Source of the DNA: Sporosarcina aquimarina
Lineage (GTDB): Bacteria; Bacillota; Bacilli; Bacillales_A; Planococcaceae
Assembly (NCBI RefSeq): GCF_019748715.1
Contig: NZ_JACLBZ010000005.1
Coordinates: 1-64,000, forward strand
Length of the DNA: 64,000 nucleotides
Reading direction: 5' to 3'
Within the stretch, counting starts at the first letter, position 1; every line of letters begins with the position of its first letter. Positions 9,242 through 17,409 of this stretch are shown piece by piece. The notes under the pieces are model-generated. The model was given only the letters and a program-made list of their open reading frames with translations. It ran no database searches and was not told the DNA's origin. Both the position numbers and the translations under genes were made by a program.

Positions 9242-10423
9242 TTAATTCTTTTGAGTGGTCTGTACCTTGTATGTTGTGTAGGTTCCTTGTTTTACGGTTC
9301 GTCCAGCGGTGCTTTTTGTTCCTGGATGGACGATGAGCATGTACTCAGCGCCAAGTTGCATCGGTTTGACGGGTTGTATGGTCATCGTTTTGTCGTTTGT
9401 TTGCTTTTTTGTTGTAGGTATAGAGACGCTGCCGAATTTGATAAGTTCCATTTTGTCGTAGTTTTTTGCCGGGCCGAAGTTCATCGGCTGGGTAAACTCG
9501 ACGTTGAATGTTTTTTGTTGCGGTACGGCGGTCGGAATTTCGATGTGTTTATATTTTTTATTCGCTAGATCGAATGTGATCATGCGTTTGTGCAGACCGG
9601 TCAGTTCCGTGCCTGGTGCCATTTTGATGGTCGGTTGGACGCCTTTGTGTTGGACGGGCGTGCCTTTTGGTCCTGTGTAGTGTCCGGTTGTTAGTTTGAG
9701 CGCTCCGCCGTTCGCTAGTTCAAATAGGGATTGGACGCTGCCCTTGCCTTTCGTGTTCTCCCCTACCACTACGGCTGCTTCTTGGTCCTTGACGCTAACG
9801 GCGACGATTTCCGATGCGGAAGCCGAGTAGCGATTGACGAGTACGTAGGTGTCGGCCGGGAATTTATTTTTCGCTGGGATCGCTTTTGCGGATTCGGTGC
9901 CCATGCGTGTTTTCAGTTTGTAGGCGTCTTTTACTTTCGGGAAAAAGCCTAGTAGTTGTTCGGCGCTTTCGACATAGCCGCCACCGTTAAAACGTAGATC
10001 CAATACCAGTTTTTCGGCACCTTGCTTTTTCAATTGTGTCCAGTGGGTATTGACGTCTTCCAGTAGATGCGATGAAAAAGTCTTGATTTTCAAATAACCG
10101 ACATTTCCATACATCATATGTGATTGGACATTGGTTTTATGTACCACTGGCGCTGCGGTAGCCGCTACTTGTGTCGGTGTGCCGGCGCTTGCGTATTGAT
10201 TCAGATACTCTTTGTATTCCGCCGGTGTTAGGTAGACCGAGTATTCATCGAGTTGGCTGACGATTTCCTTGACGTTTTTGGCTTTTTGAATGTTGTTCGG
10301 TTTTTCGCCGTAGTAGTAGAGTTCCACAATTTCTTTGACTTCATCTAGTGTGGCTGCCTCGGATACGGGCGTCAGGCAGAGCCATGCGATGATGGCTGCT
10401 GCCGCGATGGCTGCTTGTTTCAT
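9242..10423 (-). CDS. Secreted S41-family peptidase with C-terminal Ig-like domain
   Basis: A 393-residue secreted protein: signal peptide (residues 1-23, ending SEA-A), then an S41/C-terminal processing protease core. Seen: LRFNGGGYVESAEQLL (about 143-158), the serine motif YSASASEIVA (199-208) and KGKGSVQ with the presumed general-base Lys227. No PDZ domain separates the N-terminal helices from the catalytic core, unlike CtpA/CtpB. Residues about 310-390 form an SbsA-type Ig-like domain (FNVEFTQPMNFG...), like those of the S-layer proteins nearby. It probably processes or binds surface proteins outside the membrane. AAGGAGG lies before the ATG. Confidence 0.85.
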   Translation of the reverse strand: MKQAAIAAAAIIAWLCLTPVSEAATLDEVKEIVELYYYGEKPNNIQKAKNVKEIVSQLDEYSVYLTPAEYKEYLNQYASAGTPTQVAATAAPVVHKTNVQSHMMYGNVGYLKIKTFSSHLLEDVNTHWTQLKKQGAEKLVLDLRFNGGGYVESAEQLLGFFPKVKDAYKLKTRMGTESAKAIPAKNKFPADTYVLVNRYSASASEIVAVSVKDQEAAVVVGENTKGKGSVQSLFELANGGALKLTTGHYTGPKGTPVQHKGVQPTIKMAPGTELTGLHKRMITFDLANKKYKHIEIPTAVPQQKTFNVEFTQPMNFGPAKNYDKMELIKFGSVSIPTTKKQTNDKTMTIQPVKPMQLGAEYMLIVHPGTKSTAGRTVKQGTYTTYKVQTTQKN

Positions 10424-10509
10424 TGGGTTTCCTCCTTATTATTGGGCAGTTTTTTTATGTATCTACTCACTATACCCTACCTGGCCGGTATTAAGCAGAG
10501 TAGATGGGT

Positions 10510-11673
10510 TTATTTTTTCGAGTAGAGGTTGACCCAGTAGATTTTGCCGTTTTTGTCGGTGGCTGTGCCGGCTCCCATGTGGGTGAATGTCGGGCTTAGG
10601 AGATTTTCCTTGTGGCCGGGTGATGCGAGCCAGGCGTCGGTGACTCCTTTGGCGCTGATGTAGCCGGCTGCGATGTTTTCTCCGTAAGCTTTCCATTTGT
10701 AGTTGAATTTCGCAAGCATTTCGGGCACGGTGCCGTAAGTCGGGGAGGTGTGTGAGAGTTCCCCATGTTTTGCCATGTCTTCGGCTTTGGCGGCGGCGAT
10801 TTTATTGAGTGCCGGGTCTGCTTGTAGGCTTGAGACTTTGGCAGCTTTGCGTTCGGCGTTGACGTTGATGATCGTTTGGGCCGCTAGTGATGGTTGAGTG
10901 ACTGGTGGTTCTGGTTTTGGCGGCTCGGGCTTTGGTTCCTCTGGTTTCGGCGTTGTTGGCTTGGACGGCTGTTGGTTGTCGACGTACATTTTCTTTTGTT
11001 TGTCGTAGGTGATCAGCCCTATTGCGCGTTTGTTGTCGAATTCGATCGTACGGTGTAGGAATGCAGCCATTTGCGCACGGGTGACGGGTTCATTCGGCTT
11101 GAAATGGGTGCCCGGACGCGTTGTCGTGATGTTGAGTTCGGCGATCGTGATGATGTGCGCGTAGGCGCCATTGGATTTCGTGACGTCGGCGAACCGGATG
11201 AAGTCGTTGTCGTCGGTGATGATGTTGTAGCCGAGGACGAGCAGCTTCGCCATTTGTCCGCGCGTGAGCGGAGCGTTCGGATTGAATTTCGTTTGATTGG
11301 CAAATAGACCTTTTTCGGTGAGTGCGCGAATGTGGTCGTAGGCGCCGTGCGTTGGTGTGACGTCGGTGAAATTCAGCTTGTAGGCGTTGCTTGGATTCGC
11401 TTTGATGGCGAGCGCGATCATCTTGGCGGCCTGGGCGCGCGTGACGGGCTGGTTGAGACGGTATGTGTTGTCCGGGTAGCCGTTGATGATTTTATTGGCA
11501 GCCATGTAGGTGATGGCTTCGTTTGCGTAGTGATTGGCTGGGACATCTTTGAATGTTGCGGCTTCGGCAGTCGGCGCGTAGGTTGCGGCGACTGCGGTGG
11601 CAGCTATGGTGATGGTGGTTGTGCCGATGAATCTATTTTTATTGCGGTGGGTTTGAGTGTTTTTAAGTTTCAT
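10510..11673 (-). CDS. SLH-anchored CAP-domain protein
   Basis: 387 residues. A signal peptide (to about residue 36, TAEA-A) is followed by three SLH domains (about 37-215; motifs VTRAQAAK, LTRGQMAK, VTRAQMAA), a proline/lysine/glutamate linker (KPEEPKPEPPKPEPP) and a C-terminal CAP/SCP domain of the YkwD type (about 265-387; AERKAAKV, HTSPTYGT, YGENIAAGY, SPGHKENLL). SLH domains bind it to the wall polymer; the CAP domain's activity in Bacillota is unclear. The start at 11673 follows AAGGAGG at 8 nt. The longer frame upstream comes from the 21-bp repeat array and was trimmed. Base composition is GC-rich compared with the S-layer genes. Confidence 0.88.
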   Translation of the reverse strand: MKLKNTQTHRNKNRFIGTTTITIAATAVAATYAPTAEAATFKDVPANHYANEAITYMAANKIINGYPDNTYRLNQPVTRAQAAKMIALAIKANPSNAYKLNFTDVTPTHGAYDHIRALTEKGLFANQTKFNPNAPLTRGQMAKLLVLGYNIITDDNDFIRFADVTKSNGAYAHIITIAELNITTTRPGTHFKPNEPVTRAQMAAFLHRTIEFDNKRAIGLITYDKQKKMYVDNQQPSKPTTPKPEEPKPEPPKPEPPVTQPSLAAQTIINVNAERKAAKVSSLQADPALNKIAAAKAEDMAKHGELSHTSPTYGTVPEMLAKFNYKWKAYGENIAAGYISAKGVTDAWLASPGHKENLLSPTFTHMGAGTATDKNGKIYWVNLYSKK

Positions 11674-11749
11674 AGGTTTGGCCTCCTTTTGTATGAGTAT
11701 ACTGGATATTGGGGTGGATTTGGTAGGGGGTTTGGGATTTTTGTGTGAG

Positions 11750-11887
11750 GTTATGAGCGCGTAGGTGGGGTTTATGAGCGCGAAGGGGCGTTGTATGAGC
11801 GGAATGCGGGGGTGTATGAGCGCACGGAGGGGTGTTATGAGCACGGATCAAAGTTTTATGAGCGCTTGCGGCAAATTTATGATCATG
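11750..11887 (+). repeat. 21-bp array, family A (copy A1, 7 units)
   Basis: ATGAGCG-type cores begin at 11753, 11774, 11795, 11816, 11837, 11858 and 11879 (the last two are degenerate at some positions), exactly 21 bp apart. The consensus core is TTTATGAGCGC and the rest of each unit varies. It lies just beyond the terminator at 11896-11920 and upstream of the SLH-CAP gene. Confidence 0.9.
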
Positions 11888-11895
11888 GTTAGAAA

Positions 11896-11920
11896 AAGCG
11901 CATGAAAAATCCATGCGCTT
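11896..11920 (-). terminator. Intrinsic terminator of the NERD pseudogene
   Basis: AAGCGCATG pairs with CATGCGCTT around a 7-nt loop and is followed on the minus strand by a U-run. The family A array A1 begins immediately past it. Confidence 0.8.
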
Positions 11921-11921
11921 G

Positions 11922-12905
11922 CTAGAGTGATAAGTTCGTAGGCAAGGTGAGAAGTTTGGGAGATAGTTGGTAGATAGAGCTTTTGTTTTTTCCGCTCAGT
12001 TCGGTGTATGGATTGGCTAACAATCGCTTCGCCGTGTGCCGTGAATGAATTCTGCTGAATTGTCTAAACTGCCGGTTGGTGAGTTGCTTTCCATTTATGT
12101 AATACCATTCCTGCAACGTATTCAGGTGGGAGGCTTTATCTTGATATCCGCACGCTTGGCACTGCCACATCTTTTGCCCCCATTGCATGGTGAGGCGATT
12201 GCAACCATGACAAGTGACGCCCATTTCGAGCTCTTCTAAGGATAGTTGGTATTTTTGGTTGAGTGAGTGAGGTTCGAATACCCGATGAGCGTGGGTCAGT
12301 TCATTTGCCAGCTGCTGAACTTGGTTTTCATTCAGAATGGAGGCATCTATTTCCAGCGCGCGCAGCTTATTTGGCACCTCATACGAAAATGCAATGCGGT
12401 GGGCTGCCAGGTTTTCGATAAGAAGTTCGTTGTTATACGCGAATACGACGAAATCTATAAGGGGGATATCGATTTGTCGCTGCTTCAGCCAGTTGCCTAA
12501 GAAGTATTTTTTCCGTTCCAATTCTTCGATCGGGCTTCTTAGCACAGTACGTTCTCCGGTCGCCATCTCTCGAATGAATTGTGTAGGATTTTGCTTAATA
12601 TGCAATTTGCCCGCAATGTTTTTGATTTCAAACAGAACAATCATGCTTGGTGTAATAAGCAGCGAATCAATTTGGAAATAGACTTGATCTTGTTTTAAAT
12701 AGAGGTCGTGCAAAACAGCATGTGGATAGCCCGGCGCAAACTCCCTTAGTTGATAGTCAAACTCCCTCTACCCACCGAATCCCGCTTTGCCATTGTAAAA
12801 GTCAGTGCTGATTTTTTCGTATTTATGATGAGTAGGCGGCAGTCGTTTCAACAGTGCGTGTTGACCAATGATCAGTTTAGGCGTGGCGCGTGTTTTGTAG
12901 ATCAG
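11922..12905 (-). pseudogene. NERD-domain protein gene broken by an in-frame stop
   Basis: The frame from about 12905 to 11922 encodes a NERD (nuclease-related) protein. Upstream residues (LIYKTRATPKLIIG..., LLKRLPPTHHKYEKI, NGKAGFGG), then an amber TAG at 12768-12770, then REFDYQLREF, HDLYLKQDQVYFQIDSLLIT, VLFEIKNIAGKLHI, and a C-terminal zinc ribbon with CHGC and CQAC. The stop replaces what is normally a glutamate in the G-E-x-E-F-D-Y block of the family. No ATG is present at the expected start: a CTG (12903-12905) follows GGAGGG at 7 nt, and the part after the stop could begin only at a TTG at 12713. So it is probably a recent pseudogene, although a truncated product of 263 residues is possible. 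A -10-like TATAAT lies at 12940-12945. Confidence 0.75.
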
Positions 12906-13149
12906 ATGGATTCCCTCCTGTATTAGTGTTGTAATCCTCATTATATCAAGATTATAAGGATGTGGGAATTTTTAGGAGAAATTTGATTTTGATGCTGAAT
13001 TTGGAGATGAAATTCGATTTTGCAGGTGTTTTAATAGTTGGAAATGAATTTCCGCGTCCGGCATGTCACTGGAGTTTGGGTGTTTTGTAAAAAATGTGTA
13101 TTTCGACCTACTTGGTGTGGGGTGTCGGGTTGTGAGGCGTGATGCGCGG
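12906..13149. other. Non-coding stretch upstream of the NERD pseudogene
   Basis: It holds the likely -10 box (12940-12945, minus strand) of the NERD gene. Beyond that I see only AT-rich sequence with no credible gene, and it leads into repeat array A2. Confidence 0.5.
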
Positions 13150-13463
13150 GCTATGAGCGGATAGGGAGGGTTTATGAGCGTGGGAGGCAATGTTATGAGC
13201 GGCGCGGGCAAGTTTATGAGCGTAAGTGGAGGGTTTATGAGCGCGGGAGGCAATGTTATGAGCGGCGCGGGCAAGTTTATGAGCGTGGGTGGAGGGCTTA
13301 TGAGCGCGGCAGAAGGATTTATGAGCGCTTGAAGAAGTTTTATGAGCGCGAGCGACCCTACTCTCCCCTTGCTTAGATAAACAAGTACAGGGCAAGGGGT
13401 ATGAGCGCGTGTAGGGGTTTTATGAGCGCTTACGGGAGGCTTATGAGCGCGGACACCCGCCGG
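13150..13463 (+). repeat. 21-bp array, family A (copy A2, 13 units)
   Basis: Cores start at 13153, 13174, 13195, 13216, 13237, 13258, 13279, 13300, 13321 and 13342, all 21 bp apart. A 59-bp step then contains a CCCCTTGC/GCAAGGGG hairpin, after which cores at 13401, 13422 and 13443 resume the 21-bp spacing. Units 2-4 and 5-7 are near-identical, showing a 63-bp tandem duplication. The consensus unit is ATGAGCGC plus a purine/G-rich variable part ending in TTT. It lies just past the terminator at 13473-13497. Confidence 0.95.
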
Positions 13464-13472
13464 ATCAATAAA

Positions 13473-13497
13473 AAAAACTGCCACAGGGGCAGTTTTT
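13473..13497 (-). terminator. Intrinsic terminator of the adaptor-Yip1 operon
   Basis: AAAAACTGCC pairs with GGCAGTTTTT around a 5-nt loop. It overlaps the stop codon of the upstream gene (13496-13498), so transcription ends right at the coding end. Array A2 starts just beyond. Confidence 0.85.
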
Positions 13498-15088
13498 AAT
13501 GTTTGATCATATAGCGTGCATAGCTTTTCCAGTGGACGCCTTTCCATTTGTCCCATTCCGGTAGATAGAGTGGAAGTGGATGGAAGACAGTCTGGTTATC
13601 CAGGTTGTTGTTAAGATTGTCGTTGTACAGTGCGACCATACCTGATTCGGTTCCGCTTGTTAAGATGGAACGGTCAAGCGAGGTAAATGGTGTACTGACG
13701 CTAGTTTGGATAGCGCGCCCCTTACTGTCGAGCGTCCAGACTTTTGCACTGTCACTGGTTTTGTTGACCAGCCAACCCGTTTTGACGCTAGTTGCTTGGT
13801 TGGCTTCGTTTGTTTGAATGAAGATGTTGACATTAGTAGCGAATGGCAATTCTAGTTGTTCGTCATATGGCGCGATACGGACTTCATAGTACGCCTGCGA
13901 ATTTTCTTTTTGCGTGCCGCCTAATGCTTTGTATGATTTTAACCAGTTATCGTCCTGGGCAGGCACTTTGGAAACCGAAACAACGGTTCCGCTCATCGTC
14001 GAAACTTCTTCCGGATAATCCCCTTGGATGCGCTTGCGGTCATTCACTTGCTTTTTTTCATCTGGTGTTTGTTCAGATGAACCTTCAGGTGTTTCTTCGA
14101 ATTGCAGATCATCGTTTGTGTCACTGTCCGGATTGTCGATGTAAGGATCATCGGTGCCGTTAACCGGCTCGTCCGAATCAACATCGTATTCATCCATCTG
14201 GTCATCGAATGAATTGCCGTCAACTTCATGGTCCAAGTCATCGTATGGATCTTCGGTTGCGGCAACCGCCACATCGCTGCCTCCGATACTGCTCACACTG
14301 TCCGAATCTTCATCGATCATATAAGGTGTGCGGATGGCTTCGTGCTGGATGGTAACGAAACTGCCGGGTTCGATGTCGAGCCACTCGTCATGCCGAACGT
14401 AGGTGACGATGGTCTGATCCGTGCTGTAAATATCGATTGATGGCGCGGCACCTTCGCGGTTGATTTTGACGACATAGCCATTGACCGGACTTGTCATCGC
14501 AGCTTCGGTCGGTAATCGGTCAATTTTCGAATCCAGTGTTTCGATTTGGCGTTGCACTTGAGCGAGGTCTCGCTCTGCGTCCGCGATAGCTTGTGCGAAT
14601 GCTCCACTCCCCGCCACATCCACATTCACTTGCACTTTCTCTTCGTAAAGCGAATCATAGGAATTGTTGTCGTTTCTCATGCTATCGCTGCGTTCCTGTT
14701 CATCTTCCAAGTCGCTGATCGTCTGGCGAATCGTGGAGACTTGGTTTTGCAATGCCGATCGTTCAGCATTTAATTCGTTGTGCTGTTCGTCGAAGTACTC
14801 GGTTTTCAAGGAGGCGAGTTCTGTGCCGAAGTCGACTGACTCCCCTTCTTGAACGAGCCAGGAATCGATTGTCTGATCTTCTTTCAAGTAGACGGTATAC
14901 AAATCTTTTGGTGCAATAAAGCCTTCCTTGTCGAGCTCTTTTGTGTAGTCACCCGTTGCCAATCGTTCATAATCATTCACATAGTATGATTTCGGAATGT
15001 CGCTTTTTCCGAAGAAAACAAGATAACTGTTCAAGGCTATAAAGGACAGTATAAGGATCATTGCGATAATTTTTCGCCATTTCACCAT
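13496..15088 (-). CDS. HlyD-like membrane fusion/adaptor protein with acidic insert
   Basis: 530 residues. One N-terminal membrane helix (about 7-26) is followed by a lipoyl/barrel-sandwich half (YLKEDQTIDSWLVQEGESVDFG), a coiled coil (about 101-195), then the second half (MTSPVNGYVVKINREG), the arrangement of periplasmic adaptor (HlyD/MacA) proteins. Residues about 268-346 are an unusual acidic Asp/Glu/Ser/Asn-rich insert before the barrel resumes (MSGTVVSVSKVPAQ). The C-terminal 100 residues are not recognised. It directly abuts the Yip1-like membrane gene (stop TAA then ATG, with its RBS inside that gene's last codons), so the two are translationally coupled. No ABC or RND transporter gene is adjacent, so the partner is unknown. 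Confidence 0.72.
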   Translation of the reverse strand: MVKWRKIIAMILILSFIALNSYLVFFGKSDIPKSYYVNDYERLATGDYTKELDKEGFIAPKDLYTVYLKEDQTIDSWLVQEGESVDFGTELASLKTEYFDEQHNELNAERSALQNQVSTIRQTISDLEDEQERSDSMRNDNNSYDSLYEEKVQVNVDVAGSGAFAQAIADAERDLAQVQRQIETLDSKIDRLPTEAAMTSPVNGYVVKINREGAAPSIDIYSTDQTIVTYVRHDEWLDIEPGSFVTIQHEAIRTPYMIDEDSDSVSSIGGSDVAVAATEDPYDDLDHEVDGNSFDDQMDEYDVDSDEPVNGTDDPYIDNPDSDTNDDLQFEETPEGSSEQTPDEKKQVNDRKRIQGDYPEEVSTMSGTVVSVSKVPAQDDNWLKSYKALGGTQKENSQAYYEVRIAPYDEQLELPFATNVNIFIQTNEANQATSVKTGWLVNKTSDSAKVWTLDSKGRAIQTSVSTPFTSLDRSILTSGTESGMVALYNDNLNNNLDNQTVFHPLPLYLPEWDKWKGVHWKSYARYMIKH

Positions 15089-15775
15089 TTATAGCCCTCC
15101 TATCATTAATAGATTCAGCAGTTTTTCAACAGGTATAAAACCGACCGCTGCTGTAATTAAAGCAAAGGCAATCTGTATGGCGATTAGCAGCCAGAGGACA
15201 TCTTTGCGAATTTCATCACCCTCATAGAAACGAATAAAGCGATATTGCACTGCCACGATAAGCGCAGTGAAAATCGTCAGCTGATTGACGAAATAAATAA
15301 TGTACCAGTTTTCGAGAAACTTCATTGCCAGCGGTCCAAATGAAAAAATTGAGATGCTTGCCGTTTTGCCCGCCAATGCGAAGACGATGAACAAGATCGC
15401 TTTTTCGAATACTAGCAACCCTGTCACCACCAACTGCAATTTCAGCAGTGGTTTGAAAGGGATATTCGTCACCTTGCTCAAAATCCATGCTACGCCCCAA
15501 AAATGGAACGACATGTAGATCACCGACCATATAACCGATCCGATCAGTGCGGCGTAACGTGCGATAGTGTAGTCGTCTAACGTGCCGTTCGCCAAAATAT
15601 ATGTCATCGTCTCCGTGTTCATCCCCCACATATCGCGAAGCACGAACAGGATAATACCAAAAATAAACACGCCAAACACACGACGCTTGAAACCCGTCAC
15701 TGTCCCTTGTCCAAGTTCAACGGCAAGCCGGTCTGGATAGACTATTGAACGCCAATAACCGTAATTAGAATACAT
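15089..15775 (-). CDS. Yip1-like polytopic membrane protein
   Basis: 228 residues with about five hydrophobic helices (for example VFGVFIFGIILFVLRDMW, LVVTGLLVFEKAILFIVFAL and LLIAIQIAFALITAAVGFI). The N-terminus (MYSNYGYWRSIVYPDRLAVEL) and helix layout resemble YIP1-domain proteins. Function is unknown. It is the first gene of a two-gene operon with the adaptor-like protein and probably forms a complex with it (inference). AAGGAG precedes the ATG at 8 nt. Confidence 0.65.
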   Translation of the reverse strand: MYSNYGYWRSIVYPDRLAVELGQGTVTGFKRRVFGVFIFGIILFVLRDMWGMNTETMTYILANGTLDDYTIARYAALIGSVIWSVIYMSFHFWGVAWILSKVTNIPFKPLLKLQLVVTGLLVFEKAILFIVFALAGKTASISIFSFGPLAMKFLENWYIIYFVNQLTIFTALIVAVQYRFIRFYEGDEIRKDVLWLLIAIQIAFALITAAVGFIPVEKLLNLLMIGGL

Positions 15776-16044
15776 ATGTACTTCTCCTTTACCTTCAACA
15801 TATTCGTGCGAATAGTATCAGTTTCTATCTCTCTTACTTTATCAGAAAATGACGAATTTGCAACGATTGTCTTGTTTGGTGGTAAATTAATAGAAGCGTA
15901 ATGGTTTTCACTATGCCGGACTACAATTCTCTATTCATCTCACACCATAGTGTATGTGTTGGTCCACAGCCTCATTTATACCAAAAACGGTAGTTCAATC
16001 TATCTAATTAGTTGTCTGAATGTTTAAAAATCCGTAACATCGGT
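15776..16044. other. Non-coding divergent region
   Basis: AT-rich spacer between the Yip1-like gene and the small membrane-protein gene. It should hold the minus-strand promoter of the former, but I see no clear boxes, gene or repeat. Confidence 0.4.
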
Positions 16045-16050
16045 TATAAT
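16045..16050 (+). promoter_or_regulatory. Putative -10 box for the 33-aa gene
   Basis: A perfect TATAAT lies 72 bp upstream of the small gene's ATG. The -35 is poor (TTTAAA, 16 bp upstream), so the call rests on the -10 alone. Confidence 0.45.
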
Positions 16051-16122
16051 GGGATGTATGGCGGGTATGTCAAGCAGTAAGGACGAGATGTTCCTCGCAA
16101 CTATACAAAGGAGTGATGAGCG

Positions 16123-16224
16123 ATGAATTTGGAGAAGACGATTGAGTTTACGTGGCAAGACTTTGCACTTGGGCTGGGTGGATCAGGGATTTTCGTATTG
16201 GCGCTCCATTTCCTAACACTATGA
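16123..16224 (+). CDS. 33-aa single-helix membrane peptide
   Basis: ATG at 16123 preceded by AAAGGAG at good distance, ending TGA at 16224. The product starts MNLEKTIEFTWQDFALGLGG and ends ...FVLALHFLTL: an amphipathic start followed by one hydrophobic helix. It sits between a plausible TATAAT and a strong terminator (16256-16307), so it looks like a complete monocistronic unit. I do not recognise the family. Confidence 0.6.
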   Translation: MNLEKTIEFTWQDFALGLGGSGIFVLALHFLTL

Positions 16225-16255
16225 GGACGTGGAAGATCATGTTTCAATCAACATA

Positions 16256-16307
16256 AAAACACCTCGGTTTTGACGCATATGAGATGCGCGGTCAACTGAG
16301 GTGTTTT
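16256..16307. terminator. Bidirectional terminator
   Basis: AAAACACCTC pairs with GAGGTGTTTT, extended by GGTTTTGAC/GGTCAAC and an inner GCGCAT-type stem. It serves the small plus-strand gene and the minus-strand gene ending at 16322. Confidence 0.8.
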
Positions 16308-16321
16308 TTAATCGGTCATTC

Positions 16322-16771
16322 TCAAATTACTCGCAGTCCTTCCATCAACTCCTTAAACAAGAGTCGGTTTTTCGTTTCCAGTGCGTAATCTACCATACGT
16401 TCCCAATTCTCTCTTTCCAATTGCTCCACCAATCCCTCTGCTTCCCGCATACCTTCTTCCTGAAGATGGCCGTCCACTTCCATCGCTCCTTCGAGTATAG
16501 TCGACAAATGCAAATGCAAATCGGAAACTAGCAATAATTGATAAAGTGGGATCCGAATGAACCGACGCCCCCGTTGAAACACGAATACCTCCCCTAGATT
16601 CTCAATCTGTAAGCTCCGCGTGTTGATGACGATCTCTTTGCCTTCTGTCGGCACGAACTGAAACACTTCTTCATTTTTAATGATCGAGAAATACTGATAG
16701 GCGAATACAAGGCGCAAATTGAACTCTTCTCTACTCGTGAAAAAAGGCTGGATTCGCTTTATGAGCAGCAT
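16322..16771 (-). CDS. IDEAL-domain protein, function unknown
   Basis: 149 residues, basic N-terminal half and acidic, helical C-terminal half. The last 25 residues contain MVDYALETKNRLLFKELMEG, which fits the IDEAL domain (a short helical region of small Bacillus proteins such as the MecA-interacting or YpiB class). GGGAGGGG lies before the ATG. The next gene upstream, 16934-17245, has a similar expression signal and may belong with it. The exact role is not known. Confidence 0.6.
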   Translation of the reverse strand: MLLIKRIQPFFTSREEFNLRLVFAYQYFSIIKNEEVFQFVPTEGKEIVINTRSLQIENLGEVFVFQRGRRFIRIPLYQLLLVSDLHLHLSTILEGAMEVDGHLQEEGMREAEGLVEQLERENWERMVDYALETKNRLLFKELMEGLRVI

Positions 16772-16933
16772 GTTTTCCCCTCCCTTTACTAATCATACGA
16801 ATATTCCGATTATTAATAATATATCATAATTAGAAGGGTTTTGTGAATGATATGTGTCAGAATGCACTCAATATGTCAAGAGAATTTTCTGATTGCTGTC
16901 ATATTTGCTCAGCTTGCCGTTTTCCCTATCTTT

Positions 16934-17245
16934 CTAGCGTAAGACAAACGATTTTTGTAAAGGTACAAAAGGAATTTCATGCTTGGCCAATTGGGTCTGC
17001 AGTTTTTGGCAGACATCTGTGCCCGACGTGCTGTACAAAAAGACGATTTGATTGTTCTCATAATAAATTGCCACTTGCTGAAAAGTCATCTCACAAAGTA
17101 CCATCTCGTGTATGTAGAATACTTTACGCTGCGCATCATGTCTCAGCTTTTCTGCTATTTTCATAATTGGCATTTTATTGAAAAGTATGGGCTCCATATT
17201 TTCTAAATGGTATTGCAATTGAGGTATATGTAAAGTCAATTGCAT
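16934..17245 (-). CDS. Hypothetical protein (103 aa)
   Basis: MQLTLHIPQLQYHLENMEPI... A small mixed alpha/beta protein with no motif I can name and no membrane segment. The start at 17245 is preferred over an ATG at 17275 because GGAGGGGAGGG lies between them at RBS distance from 17245. It reads divergently from the XRE regulator gene at 17410, sharing a 164-bp intergenic region. Confidence 0.6.
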   Translation of the reverse strand: MQLTLHIPQLQYHLENMEPILFNKMPIMKIAEKLRHDAQRKVFYIHEMVLCEMTFQQVAIYYENNQIVFLYSTSGTDVCQKLQTQLAKHEIPFVPLQKSFVLR

Positions 17246-17409
17246 TGTTTCTATTCCCTCCCCTCCTCTATCCATTATGTTAATATTCTCATAATTATTA
17301 CCAAAAACTATTAAATTGCCGATTTGACATGACTGATTGTCTAATTGTCAATTATCGAGAAATCGTTCCACTTTTCTTATACGATTGCGAGAAAAATGGG
17401 TGATAGAGT

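Noticed and set aside
10463..11748. Long frames on both strands over the SLH-CAP gene
   Set aside because: Shadow frames of a GC-rich gene; only the frame with SLH and CAP domains, signal peptide and RBS is credible.
13108..13395. Open minus-strand frames made of AHK- or LIN-type heptads
   Set aside because: They are translations of the 21-bp array with no RBS and no domain; the repeat length being a multiple of three explains the openness.
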